This document shows positions 6,977 through 14,369 of a stretch of DNA of 22,816 bases, one piece after another (positions within the stretch are counted from its first letter, which is position 1; every line of letters begins with the position of its first letter). Source of the stretch: Chloroflexota bacterium (lineage in GTDB: Bacteria > Chloroflexota > UBA6077); the NCBI GenBank assembly GCA_021845945.1, contig JAJZRD010000033.1:1-22816 (forward strand), written 5' to 3'. The notes under the pieces were generated by a model. It did no database searches. It was given only the letters and a program-made list of their open reading frames with translations, and had not been told where the DNA came from. The translations under genes and the position numbers were made by a program.

Positions 6977-7813
6977 TTATGCGAGCCTCCTGTACCCCTG
7001 GAGCCGCTCTTCCACCTTCGCCCGGTCCGGCACCCCCTCCAGGCCGGGTTGCTCTACCGCGAAGGAGGCCGCGCAGCAGGCGAAGGCAGCGCTGTGGTAG
7101 GGATCTCGCGTGCGATGATACTCGATCAGGAAGGCCGCCGCGAAGACGTCCCCGGCTCCCGTCGGGTCCACCTCCCGCACCGAGAAGGCTGGGAACTCCC
7201 GCGGGTCGCCCCGGACGAAGATGGTTGCCCCTCGTGCGCCCTGGGTGAGCAGCGTGATGGGGACCCTATCCAGACAGCGGGGGAGGAAATCCGGATCTCC
7301 GGCCAGATCCTCCTCGCTGAAGATCACCACCTGCGATCCGGCCAGGAGGCGGTCGTCTCCCCTCCACGGACCCTGCCGGACCACTCCGCCAGCATCCCAT
7401 CGCCGCAGAAGACCCTGAGGGGTCAGGCCGATCAGGGAAGCCGAGAATGGCTCCAGAAGGCTGCCGTCTATCTCGTGGGCCACCGGGGCTAGGTGAACGA
7501 TGGGAGAGCCGGTCCACGCCTTCGGGACGGCTTCGGCGGGCACCCCCCCCGCTGCCCCCAGGACCCTCTGGGTCCGGCGCCCCCCCTGATACAGATTCTC
7601 GAAGCTGGTAGTGGCGGGAGCCGGACGGCGGGCGATCTCCACGCCGGGCAGGAGGCCTCCCCAGTCTAGCTCCTCACCCGCCACGGTGACTATCCCTGCG
7701 GCCAATCCCAACCGTGCCGCGGTGGTAGAGGCGTAGGCCACGCTGCCGCCCACGGCTGTGCCCCGCGCAAGCCGGTCGATGGTCAGGTGGCCCAAGGCCA
7801 GGTAGTCGGGCAT
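6977..7813 (-). CDS. PfkB-family carbohydrate/nucleoside kinase
   Basis: Predicted 278-residue cytoplasmic ribokinase-fold kinase that transfers the ATP gamma-phosphate to a sugar or nucleoside hydroxyl; the substrate cannot be told. The signature DPTGAGD is at residues 216-222, with the catalytic Asp last, followed by VFAAAFLIEY. The N-terminal GGSVAYAS segment matches the family's substrate-side glycine pair. The ATG at 7813 gives MPDYLALGHLTIDRL, a typical first strand; further upstream the frame reads through repeat copy 2. No clear Shine-Dalgarno is seen, so translation may depend on read-through from jag. Both flanks carry GTAG hairpin repeats, and the stop codon touches copy 1. It is an unusual insert between jag and parA. 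Confidence 0.85.
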   Translation of the reverse strand: MPDYLALGHLTIDRLARGTAVGGSVAYASTTAARLGLAAGIVTVAGEELDWGGLLPGVEIARRPAPATTSFENLYQGGRRTQRVLGAAGGVPAEAVPKAWTGSPIVHLAPVAHEIDGSLLEPFSASLIGLTPQGLLRRWDAGGVVRQGPWRGDDRLLAGSQVVIFSEEDLAGDPDFLPRCLDRVPITLLTQGARGATIFVRGDPREFPAFSVREVDPTGAGDVFAAAFLIEYHRTRDPYHSAAFACCAASFAVEQPGLEGVPDRAKVEERLQGYRRLA

Positions 7814-7837
7814 AGTCAGAAAAGGGGTTATCTCTAT

Positions 7838-7913
7838 GTAGGGCGGGGGCTTGTCCCCCGCCGCCCCCAAACAACGGCAGGGGCGGGCGGCAGGGCACAC
7901 GACCCTGCCCTAC
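7838..7913. repeat. GTAG-headed paired hairpin repeat (REP/BIME-like), copy 2
   Basis: A 76-base element closed by GTAGGGC (7838-7844) and GCCCTAC (7907-7913). The inner hairpins are GGCGGGGG-CTTGT-CCCCCGCC on the left and GGCAGGG-CACACGA-CCCTGCC on the right. The left loop CTTGT is identical to that of copy 1, while the stems differ but remain self-complementary. The pattern of conserved foot and loop with compensating stems indicates the same repeat class. Confidence 0.78.
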
Positions 7914-7930
7914 GCCCTGTCACCGCCAGC

Positions 7931-7946
7931 AGGAGTTGGCTCCTAC
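7931..7946 (-). repeat. Single GTAG-headed hairpin at the jag stop codon
   Basis: On the minus strand GTAG is followed by GAG-CCAA-CTC-CT, forming a 5-bp AGGAG/CTCCT stem. The jag stop codon TAG (7943-7945) is the TAG of the GTAG foot. It resembles a half-unit of the two paired repeats nearby, but the stem is short. Confidence 0.5.
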
Positions 7947-8674
7947 GAATATCTGGACGAGCGGCTCGGCGTCTTGGGGATGACGTTGACCCTGCGGTCC
8001 TCGCCGTAGCCGCTGCTCTCGGTCGCGACGTAAGGGTTGTTCTGAAGAGCCATGTGGACGATGCGGCGCTCGTTGGCGGGCATAGGCTCCAGGGCGACGG
8101 TTTGGCCCGTCCGCCGAACACGGTCGGCGACCCGCGACGCCAGGTTGCGGAGGGACTCCTCCCTCCGGGCCCTGTAGCCCTCCACGTCGACGGCGATCCG
8201 GACCCAGGAGTTGAGCTGCTTGCCCACCATCAGGTTGAGCAGGAACTGCAGAGAGGAGAGGGTCTCGCCCCGTCTCCCGATCAGGATCCCCAGGTCGTCG
8301 CCCGTGACCTCCAGGAGGATAGGGGACTCATCGTCCCCCGTCCCGCCCCTGCAGTCCACCTCGGCGTTGATGTCCATGTGGTCGAGCAGCTGCGCCAGCA
8401 TCTCCTCGGCCACGGCGACGGCAACCCCCGGCTTGGCGGCGATCTCCCCCTTGGCTGGGGCGGCCGGCGCCTCCTTCTTGGCTGTGGCAGAAGCTGTATC
8501 CTTGAGAACCGTGACCCTCACCCGGGCGCTCTCTCCCCGGACGAAACCCAGGAGGCCCTTGTGGCCCTCGCTGAGGACGGTAACCTCTACTTCGTCGCGG
8601 CTCTTGCCCAGCTTACTGAGCGCCTGCTGGACCGCCTCCTCGACGCTCCTGGCGCTCACATCAACGCTTTCCAT
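7943..8674 (-). CDS. jag: RNA-binding protein Jag (KhpB/EloR)
   Basis: Cytoplasmic RNA-binding regulator linked to cell elongation and membrane protein insertion; partners elsewhere with KhpA. The predicted 243-residue protein has a Jag-N domain (about 1-55, ESVDVSARSVEEAVQQAL ... GLLGF), an Ala/Lys-rich linker (about 60-85), a KH domain with GILIGRRGETLSSLQ, and an R3H domain (ERRIVHMALQ) near residue 210. The ATG at 8674 lies inside the end of yidC, a 14-base overlap, with GGGAGG upstream, so the two are translationally coupled. The C-terminal tail is short and basic. The order rnpA-yidD-yidC-jag is widely conserved, which supports the call. Confidence 0.95.
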   Translation of the reverse strand: MESVDVSARSVEEAVQQALSKLGKSRDEVEVTVLSEGHKGLLGFVRGESARVRVTVLKDTASATAKKEAPAAPAKGEIAAKPGVAVAVAEEMLAQLLDHMDINAEVDCRGGTGDDESPILLEVTGDDLGILIGRRGETLSSLQFLLNLMVGKQLNSWVRIAVDVEGYRARREESLRNLASRVADRVRRTGQTVALEPMPANERRIVHMALQNNPYVATESSGYGEDRRVNVIPKTPSRSSRYS

Positions 8675-9485
8675 TCGCTCTCTTTTCCTCCCTCGGAGGC
8701 TTGGCGCCAGAGCCCTTCTTGGGCCTGGCGCCCTTAGAAATCTTCTGCTGAGGATTCACCGCTGCCCCGTCGCCGGGCGCGGGATCCGTGTCCGCCGACA
8801 CCACCCGAGCTGGCGCCACAGAAGGCTTAGAGCCGGGCAGTATCCCTCCCCAGCCGGTCGTCAACCCTTGCTGGAAGAAGGTGAACAGGTTGGTGGTCAC
8901 CCAGTACAGGGCCAACCCCGAGGGCACGCTGGTCGCCACGAAACCGAAGGTCAGCGGCATGAACAGCATCACCTTGTTCATGGTCTGCTGCTGCGGATCG
9001 GTGGACGGCATCGTCATCATCCGCTGCACGATGAACTGGGTCACCACCGTAAGGATCACCAGAATGTAGAAGGGATCCGGGTGGGCCAGACTGGGCAGCC
9101 ACAGGAAGCCCTGGCTGAACTCGGGCGCCGTCTGCGCCAGGTGGAGCAGGGCATAATAGAGGCCGAACCAGACCGGCATCTGAATCAGCATAGGCAGGCA
9201 GCCCGCCATTGGGTTGATGCCATGCTCCTTGTAGATCCGCATGGTTTCCTGGGTCAGCCGTTCCTTGTCCTTCCCGTACCGGCGCTTCGCCTCCTCCATC
9301 AGCGGCTGAACGTCCCGCATCGCCTTGGAGGAGCGGATCTGCATCAGGTTCAAGGGGAAGGTTATGAACTTGATCGCCAGGGTCAGAACGATGATGGCGA
9401 GGCCGTAGCTCCCCAGAAACCCGTGGAGGGCAACCAGTGCTCCCGTCAGCGGCCATACGATTAGAGAGTTCCAGACCTCGGTCAA
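8661..9485 (-). CDS. yidC: Membrane protein insertase YidC/Oxa1
   Basis: Inserts and folds inner-membrane proteins, alone or with SecYEG. The predicted 274-residue protein is of the short Gram-positive/Oxa1 type, without the large periplasmic domain. The first conserved helix has VLTLAIKFITFPL, with Lys at the place of the usual hydrophilic-groove Arg. A cytoplasmic hairpin follows (MRDVQPLMEEAKRRYGKD). Then come INPMAGCLPMLIQMPVWFGLY and the later helices ending ALYWVTTNLFTFFQQ. A basic, Lys/Arg-rich tail (about 245-274) can contact ribosomes. The start is TTG with AGGAGG 7 bases upstream. No N-terminal lipobox is visible. It lies 60 bases after yidD. Confidence 0.96.
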   Translation of the reverse strand: MTEVWNSLIVWPLTGALVALHGFLGSYGLAIIVLTLAIKFITFPLNLMQIRSSKAMRDVQPLMEEAKRRYGKDKERLTQETMRIYKEHGINPMAGCLPMLIQMPVWFGLYYALLHLAQTAPEFSQGFLWLPSLAHPDPFYILVILTVVTQFIVQRMMTMPSTDPQQQTMNKVMLFMPLTFGFVATSVPSGLALYWVTTNLFTFFQQGLTTGWGGILPGSKPSVAPARVVSADTDPAPGDGAAVNPQQKISKGARPKKGSGAKPPREEKRANGKR

Positions 9486-9545
9486 GCAAATTCCTCCTAA
9501 AGAGTTCGCTACTGCACAGTTGGCAGCCGGAGGCGTGCCATCGTC

Positions 9546-9776
9546 TTAGGGGACCGGATCGTAGCCCCCCGGATTGAAGGGATGGCAGCGAGCAATCCGC
9601 CCGGCGGCCATCCGCCCGCCCTTCCAGAGTCCGTACCTATCGATAGCCTCGTAGCCGTAGTGGGAGCAGGTGGGCTCGAAACGGCATGCTGCCGGAAGCA
9701 TATGCGAAAGCGTAAGCTGATACAGTCTAATCAGAAACAGTCCGATCCATTTCGGAGCTAGTGTGATCCACGTCAT
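9546..9776 (-). CDS. yidD: Membrane protein insertion efficiency factor YidD
   Basis: Small membrane-associated protein that aids YidC-dependent insertion. The predicted 76 residues include an amphipathic N-terminus ([14 protein letters not shown]), the family motif [15 protein letters not shown] with both Cys, and the C-terminal [24 protein letters not shown]. The ATG at 9776 lies 50 bases inside the end of rnpA in another frame, a common arrangement. No strong ribosome binding site is seen, which suggests coupling to rnpA translation. Confidence 0.94.
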   Translation of the reverse strand: MTWITLAPKWIGLFLIRLYQLTLSHMLPAACRFEPTCSHYGYEAIDRYGLWKGGRMAAGRIARCHPFNPGGYDPVP

Positions 9777-10149
9777 TCTTGGTTAGGTCCCGTTTCCCGG
9801 ACGGCGGTTGCTCCTTTGGCAGCAAACGGGCCCGCCGCAGCAGGATCTCCACGGCCCGGCTGACCTGCTCGAAGTCCGCCTCGGCGATGGCCGGACGGGC
9901 GATGAACACCAGGTCGCGCCCCCGGACGAGCCTTGGGAGGAGGCTTCTGACCGCCTCCCGGATCAGCCGCTTGGCCCGGTTGCGCGCCACGGCCTTGCCG
10001 ACCCGCTTGCTGGTGGAAATCCCGATCCGGGTGATCTCCAGGTTGTTGGGTGCTACGTATAACACCAGCAGCGGGTGCGCCCACGATTGCTTAAGGGCAC
10101 GCACCCGCTGGAATTCTGCGCTCTTCTTAAGACGGTGTCGTCTCTGCAT
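9727..10149 (-). CDS. rnpA: Ribonuclease P protein component
   Basis: Protein cofactor of RNase P, which cleaves the 5' leader of precursor tRNAs. The predicted 140-residue protein begins [16 protein letters not shown] and contains the RNR signature [26 protein letters not shown] (written here as the span from about residue 49 to 74; its core is [14 protein letters not shown]). The frame stays open upstream to 10758, but that part overlaps rpmH in another frame and is not homologous, so the ATG at 10149 is preferred. The C-terminal extension after residue about 115 is polar and overlaps yidD. The gene sits between rpmH and yidD as in most bacteria. Confidence 0.95.
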   Translation of the reverse strand: MQRRHRLKKSAEFQRVRALKQSWAHPLLVLYVAPNNLEITRIGISTSKRVGKAVARNRAKRLIREAVRSLLPRLVRGRDLVFIARPAIAEADFEQVSRAVEILLRRARLLPKEQPPSGKRDLTKNDVDHTSSEMDRTVSD

Positions 10150-10184
10150 GGGAGCCGCGCGGGGCGCGGTCACCACCCGGATAT

Positions 10185-10322
10185 CTAGACGACGGTCAGC
10201 CTCTTGCGCCCGCGGAGCCTCCTCATCTTGAGGACCCTCCGACCGTCCTTGGTGGCCATCCGCTTGAGGAAGCCGTGTTCGCGCTTCCGCGGGATTCGCT
10301 TCGGCTGGTACGTGCGTTTCAT
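10185..10322 (-). CDS. rpmH: 50S ribosomal protein L34
   Basis: A 45-residue, very basic ribosomal protein. It starts [19 protein letters not shown] and ends in the Arg/Lys-rich [12 protein letters not shown] region, with the usual L34 length. It was found by translating the minus strand from an ATG at 10322 to a TAG at 10185-10187. AAGGGG lies about 10 bases upstream. A near-consensus promoter is placed 41-70 bases upstream. It is the first gene of the rpmH-rnpA-yidD-yidC-jag cluster. Confidence 0.97.
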   Translation of the reverse strand: MKRTYQPKRIPRKREHGFLKRMATKDGRRVLKMRRLRGRKRLTVV

Positions 10323-10362
10323 GCAGCGCAAAACCCCTTGCAGTCAGTTCATTGATAAGCAA

Positions 10363-10392
10363 ATTATACGGTTTGGGGTGCGGAGGTGTCAA
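10363..10392 (-). promoter_or_regulatory. Consensus sigma-70 promoter of rpmH
   Basis: On the minus strand TTGACA (10387-10392) and TATAAT (10363-10368) match both consensus hexamers exactly, with an 18-base spacer. The start site would be near 10356, giving a leader of about 34 bases before the rpmH ATG. It is the strongest promoter I can see in the window, as expected for ribosomal genes. Confidence 0.88.
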
Positions 10393-10678
10393 TGTGAGGG
10401 GGACAGGGGCGCCGACGGGGGAACGGGGAGACGTTGTGGGGCTACCTACGACGGGGACGGCGCTCGGAGGAAGAGGCTGGACACCAAGGGGACCATCCAC
10501 TACGTGGGCCCCTACGAGCGGAGCGCGGGGAACGGCCAGGACGTGACCGAGGTGGTGACGAAGTGCAGCTAGTCGCGGCCCGGGGGCAAGATGCCCGGCT
10601 CCCAGCGCCAGGCCCTGCATCTCGCGGGACCAGCCCAGTGGAGCGAACTGGATAGACCGTTCCTCCTGCCTGCTCCCT
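10393..10678. other. Gene-free stretch with possible coding remnant
   Basis: Between the rpmH promoter and the next hairpins I see no convincing gene. A plus-strand frame that ends at a TAG at 10570-10572 gives a plausible-looking tail (RLDTKGTIHYVGPYERSAG) with no recognisable family and no start signal. It may be the end of a decayed gene. No dnaA gene and no cluster of DnaA boxes (TTATNCACA) was found here, although this is the usual side for them. Confidence 0.3.
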
Positions 10679-10723
10679 GTGAACGTGCCGGAGGGCAAGT
10701 TCACGCCTCTCCCAAGGGGAGAG
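10679..10723. repeat. Two adjacent small hairpins in the rpmH-livK intergenic region
   Basis: GTGAAC/GTTCAC (10679-10684 and 10699-10704) is followed by CTCTCCC/GGGAGAG (10707-10713 and 10717-10723). The second resembles one half of the CTCTCCC-type repeat at 15818-15914. It may be a decayed copy. Confidence 0.5.
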
Positions 10724-10766
10724 CAATGGATAGACACATAGTTAAACCTGGCTAACAACGTAGCTG

Positions 10767-10796
10767 TTGACTAAGTAGCTCCACCTCTGCTATACA
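10767..10796 (+). promoter_or_regulatory. Probable sigma-70 promoter of the liv operon
   Basis: TTGACT (10767-10772) and TATACA (10791-10796) are separated by 18 bases. The start would be near 10803, leaving an untranslated leader of about 130 bases before the livK GTG. It diverges from the rpmH promoter. The leader holds small GC hairpins but no riboswitch I recognise. Confidence 0.6.
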
Positions 10797-10935
10797 CCAC
10801 CCAACCGAATATCGACCGGATTCCGGCAGGGCCGCCGGAGCTGTCCGACCAGTGTAGGTCGCCTCGCGCGACGATGCCTGCAACTACCCGCGTCCTATCG
10901 GCAAAGGGTCTTCGCCCAATTAGAAGGAGGGTATT

Positions 10936-12324
10936 GTGGACAGCATGCAATCGCCCGCGTCTCCGGAACCCCTGAAGCGACCCCTGACCCGGCGCCAACT
11001 GCTCAAAGGCCTCGGCCTCGCCGCCCTCGGCGCCGCCGCCGCGGCCTGCGCCCCGAGCGCGTCCCCGCCCGCCGAAGCCCCCAAGCCCAGCGGCGCACCC
11101 GCCCCGGCAGCCACCACCGCTCCTGCCGCGGCCGCTGCGGCCGCCAAGCCCGCAGGTGGCACTCTCAAGATCGGCGCCATCTTCCCCTTCACCGGCAGCC
11201 TCGCCCTGTTAGGGGAGGAATCCTGGCGCGGTGCCGAACTGGCCCGCATCCTCCAGAACAACAAGGGCGGCGTGCTGGGCAAGCAGATCGAGTGGGTCAA
11301 GGGCGACGCCCCGGACGCCAACGCGGCCGTCTCCGAGGCCAACCGGATGATCTCCTCCGAGAAGCTGCCCATCCTGGTGGGCACCTACTCCAGCACCCTC
11401 TCCCAGGCGGCCACCGAGGTCGCCGAGAGGAACAAGACGATCTACTGGGAGATGGGCGCCATCTCGGACCCCATCACCGAGCGAGGCTTCCAGTACCTCT
11501 TCCGCACCTGCGCCAACGGCTCCTCCGACGGCATCGTGGCGGCCAACTTCACCAAGGAGTCCATCGCCCCCAATCTGGGGATCGACCCCGCCAAGCTGCG
11601 CTTCGCCGTCGTCCACGAGGACGCCCTCTACGGCACTACCGTGGGTACCGCTGCGGAGAAGCGGGCCAAGGAGATTGGCCTCAACTTCATCGGCCGCGAG
11701 CCCTACAACAGCCAGGCAACGGACCTCTCATCCCTGATCCTCAAGCTGAAATCGAATCAGCCCGACGTGCTGGTCGCCACCTCCTACATCCAGGACCTGC
11801 TCCTCTTCTGGAAGCAGTCCCGGGAGCTGGGCTTCAGCGTCAAGGCGGTCATCGGCACCGGTGCGGGCTACTCCCTCACCGACTTCGCCAAGGCCCTGGG
11901 CGATGACACCACCGGCGTCCTCAACATCGACTTCCCCCAATACGACGTCAACGAGAGCTACGCCAAAGGGATCAAGGAGTATCAGAAGTTCTACCAAGAC
12001 ACCTTCAAGGAGCCCCCGCGGTCGGGCCACTCCCTGGCCAACTACATGGGCGCCCTGGTGCTGTGGGACGTGATCGGCCGGGCCGGGTCCACCGACCCCG
12101 ACGCCGTCCGGAAGGCGGCCCTGGCCACCGACATCCCGGTGGGCGGCACCATCACCGGATGGGGCGTCAAGTTCGCGGGCCCCGGCGAGAAGGAAGCGGG
12201 CCAGAACCTGCGGGCCGATCCCCTGGTTATGCAGTGGCAGAAGGGACGCCAGATGGCGGTGTACCCCAAGGAGGCCGCCGTGGCGGATCTGGCAGTGCCC
12301 TGGAAGCCTTCCTGGGCGAAGTAG
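10936..12324 (+). CDS. livK: ABC transporter substrate-binding lipoprotein, branched-chain amino acid type (LivK-like)
   Basis: Extracytoplasmic binding protein of about 462 residues that captures the solute for the LivHMGF importer. The N-terminus has a twin-arginine motif (LTRRQLLKG, Arg19-Arg20), a hydrophobic stretch and a lipobox ending AAAC with Cys38, so export by Tat and lipid anchoring are likely. A low-complexity Ala/Pro linker runs to about residue 75. The Peripla_BP_6 fold follows, from LKIGAIFPFTGSLALLGEESWRGAELA. I chose the GTG at 10936 because AGGAGG lies at 10925-10930; an ATG three codons later is also in frame. Family members bind branched-chain amino acids, amides, urea or other small organics, and the ligand here is unknown. 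It is the first gene of the operon. Confidence 0.92.
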   Translation: MDSMQSPASPEPLKRPLTRRQLLKGLGLAALGAAAAACAPSASPPAEAPKPSGAPAPAATTAPAAAAAAAKPAGGTLKIGAIFPFTGSLALLGEESWRGAELARILQNNKGGVLGKQIEWVKGDAPDANAAVSEANRMISSEKLPILVGTYSSTLSQAATEVAERNKTIYWEMGAISDPITERGFQYLFRTCANGSSDGIVAANFTKESIAPNLGIDPAKLRFAVVHEDALYGTTVGTAAEKRAKEIGLNFIGREPYNSQATDLSSLILKLKSNQPDVLVATSYIQDLLLFWKQSRELGFSVKAVIGTGAGYSLTDFAKALGDDTTGVLNIDFPQYDVNESYAKGIKEYQKFYQDTFKEPPRSGHSLANYMGALVLWDVIGRAGSTDPDAVRKAALATDIPVGGTITGWGVKFAGPGEKEAGQNLRADPLVMQWQKGRQMAVYPKEAAVADLAVPWKPSWAK

Positions 12325-12333
12325 ACAAGACCA

Positions 12334-12412
12334 ACCTCTCCCCCTAGCCCTTCCCTGCAAGGGGAGGGAAACTGCCCCCTTCCCGATGCGGGAAGGGGGT
12401 TGGGGGTTAGGT
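12334..12412. repeat. Hairpin-rich repeat between livK and livH
   Basis: Two stems within imperfect outer arms. CCCTTCCC-TGCAA-GGGGAGGG (12348-12368) has one wobble pair; CCCCCTTCCC-GATGC-GGGAAGGGGG (12375-12399) has a perfect 10-bp stem. The outer arms ACCTCTCCCCC and GGGGGTTAGGT close the element. On the minus strand it reads LTPNPLPASGRG, a peptide known as an artefact of a widely dispersed repeat. It begins 10 bases after the livK stop and ends 17 bases before livH. Confidence 0.78.
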
Positions 12413-12429
12413 CACTTAGAGGAGTCACT

Positions 12430-13314
12430 ATGGTAGGGATACTCGCCCAGGTTGCGGTGTCCGGCATCCTCCTGGGTGGCGTGTATGCTCTGATAAGCAT
12501 CGGCCTCACCCTGATTTTCGGCGTCCTGCGCGTCGTGAACTTCGCCCACGGCGAGTTCCTGATGATCGCCATGTACGCCACCTTCTGGCTGTTCCACCTG
12601 TACGGACTCGATCCTTACCTTTCCATCGTCCTGGTGGCGGCGCTGCTCTTCCTGCTTGGGTTGCTGGCCCAGTTCCTGATCATACGCCCTATCCTTAATG
12701 CCCCCTCCTCCATGCAGATCTTCGCCACCGTCGGGCTCTCGGTGGTCCTCCAGAACGCTGCCCTCCTGGTGTGGAAGGCCGACTACCGCTCGGTGGATAC
12801 CTTCTACTCCAAGGCCGTGATCTCGATGGGACCGCTGCTGGTGGGGGTCTCCCGGCTGGTGGCCTTCCTGGTGGCCCTCGCCATCACCGCCGGCATCTTC
12901 CTCTTCCTCAAGAGGACCTACCTGGGTAAGGCGATCCGCTGCGTCACCCAGGATCGGACGGCAGCGCTGCTGATGGGGATCAACACCAACCGCATCTACA
13001 TGGTCACCTTCGGCATCGGGACGGCGCTGGTGGGGATCGCCGGCGCCCTGCTGATGCCCATCTACCCCACCTTCCCCACCGTGGGCAGCTACTTCGTGCT
13101 CACCGCCTTCGTGGTGGTGGTGCTGGGGGGCATGGGCAACATGACCGGCGCCCTCTTGGGGGGGCTGATCATCGGGCTGGTGGAAGCCTTCAGCGGCTTC
13201 TACGTCCCCGCCCTGAAGGAGGCGGTCTACTTCGTCGTCTTCATCCTGGTGCTGCTGATCCGGCCCACAGGGCTCTTCGGGGTGGTGGGTGCCGAGGAGG
13301 TGGGACTGAAGTGA
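12430..13314 (+). CDS. livH: Branched-chain amino acid ABC transporter permease LivH-like
   Basis: One of two membrane subunits of the importer. The predicted 294-residue, highly hydrophobic protein starts VGILAQVAVSGILLGGVYALISIGLTLIFG (here summarised by its core GGVYALISIGLTLIFGV), the classic LivH N-terminus. It contains the coupling-region sequence AIRCVTQDRTAALLMGINTNRIY, of which RCVTQDRTAALLMGI is the key part. The C-terminus LIRPTGLFG is also typical. The ATG at 12430 has AGAGGAG 5 bases upstream; a TTG 30 bases earlier falls in the repeat and is rejected. The stop overlaps the livM start (GTGA). Confidence 0.95.
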   Translation: MVGILAQVAVSGILLGGVYALISIGLTLIFGVLRVVNFAHGEFLMIAMYATFWLFHLYGLDPYLSIVLVAALLFLLGLLAQFLIIRPILNAPSSMQIFATVGLSVVLQNAALLVWKADYRSVDTFYSKAVISMGPLLVGVSRLVAFLVALAITAGIFLFLKRTYLGKAIRCVTQDRTAALLMGINTNRIYMVTFGIGTALVGIAGALLMPIYPTFPTVGSYFVLTAFVVVVLGGMGNMTGALLGGLIIGLVEAFSGFYVPALKEAVYFVVFILVLLIRPTGLFGVVGAEEVGLK

Positions 13315-14369
13315 GCGCGATGAAGCGACCCCGGCAGGCTGGGCGATCGCCAGGATCGCTACTACCCCTGCCCGCTGGCACCGACTTCTACGTGATCCTG
13401 GCGCTGATCGTGATCCCTGCCCTCCTGGCCCTGGTGGTCAAGGACAAGTTCTATCTGCACGTCCTGATCATGATGCTGTTCTACGCTGCCGCCAGCTCCG
13501 CCTGGAACATCGTCGGCGGCTTCGCGGGGCAGCTCTCCCTTGGCCACGCTGCCTTCTTCGGGATCGGCGCCTACAGCTCCACCCTGCTGTTCGTCGACTG
13601 GGGGGTATCCCCCTGGATCGGGATGCTGGTCGGGGCTCTCCTGTCGACCGCCGTATCCGCCGGCATCGGCTACCCCAGCTTCCGGCTGCGGGGCCCGTTC
13701 TTCACCCTGGTCACCATCGCCTTTGCCCAGGTGCTTCGCATCCTGGCCGTCACCTTTCGGGACGTTACCAAGGGGTCCATCGGGATCAGCGTGCCCTTCC
13801 GGCCCTCCTTTCAGAACTTCATCTTCCGGGAGACCTCCGACTACGCCTACGTGGCGCTGGTCTTCATGCTGATCATGATCCTGATCAGCCTCTGGGTCGA
13901 ACGCTCTCGCCTCGGCTACTACCTGGCTGCCCTACGGGAGGACGAGGACGCCGCCCAGGCCCTGGGCATCAATACCTCCCGTTACAAGCTGATGGCGGTG
14001 TTGATCAGCGCCTTCTTCACCTCCCTGGCCGGGAGCTTCTACGCCCAGTACATCGCCTACATCGAGCCCTTCGCCATGTTCTCCCTGGACTTCTCGGTCC
14101 TGCTGGCCATGATGTCCATCATCGGCGGTGTCGGGACGGTCTGGGGGCCCATCGCGGGGGCCTTCCTGGTGACCCCTCTCCAGGAGTTGCTGCGGGCCCG
14201 CCTCGGTGGAGAGCTGCAGGGGCTGCACCTGGTGGTCTACGGCACCGTCCTGATCGTGGTGGTGATCCTGCTGCCCCAGGGCATCGTCCCCTCCCTCGCC
14301 CGGTGGAGGAAGCGAGCCTTCGGTGGGAGAAAGGCCCAGCCGGTAGCGCTGGGGAAGGAGGCCCCATGA
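13311..14369 (+). CDS. livM: Branched-chain amino acid ABC transporter permease LivM-like
   Basis: Second membrane subunit, predicted 352 residues. After a basic N-terminal tail come several hydrophobic helices, with the family segments AWNIVGGFAGQLSLGHAAFFGIGAY, summarised by GGFAGQLSLGHAAFFGIG, and the coupling helix region ALREDEDAAQALGINTSRYK. The GTG start at 13311 overlaps the livH stop and has AGGAGG about 10 bases upstream; an ATG at 13320 is an alternative three codons later. The stop overlaps the livG ATG (ATGA). The C-terminal tail is basic. Confidence 0.94.
   Translation: MSAMKRPRQAGRSPGSLLPLPAGTDFYVILALIVIPALLALVVKDKFYLHVLIMMLFYAAASSAWNIVGGFAGQLSLGHAAFFGIGAYSSTLLFVDWGVSPWIGMLVGALLSTAVSAGIGYPSFRLRGPFFTLVTIAFAQVLRILAVTFRDVTKGSIGISVPFRPSFQNFIFRETSDYAYVALVFMLIMILISLWVERSRLGYYLAALREDEDAAQALGINTSRYKLMAVLISAFFTSLAGSFYAQYIAYIEPFAMFSLDFSVLLAMMSIIGGVGTVWGPIAGAFLVTPLQELLRARLGGELQGLHLVVYGTVLIVVVILLPQGIVPSLARWRKRAFGGRKAQPVALGKEAP

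Noticed and set aside
9727..10758. 343-codon minus-strand frame as a single long protein
   Set aside because: Only the last 140 codons match RnpA; the rest overlaps rpmH in another frame and the rpmH promoter.
10323..10935. Candidate oriC between rpmH and livK
   Set aside because: No DnaA boxes, no AT-rich unwinding stretch beyond the promoter and no dnaA gene.
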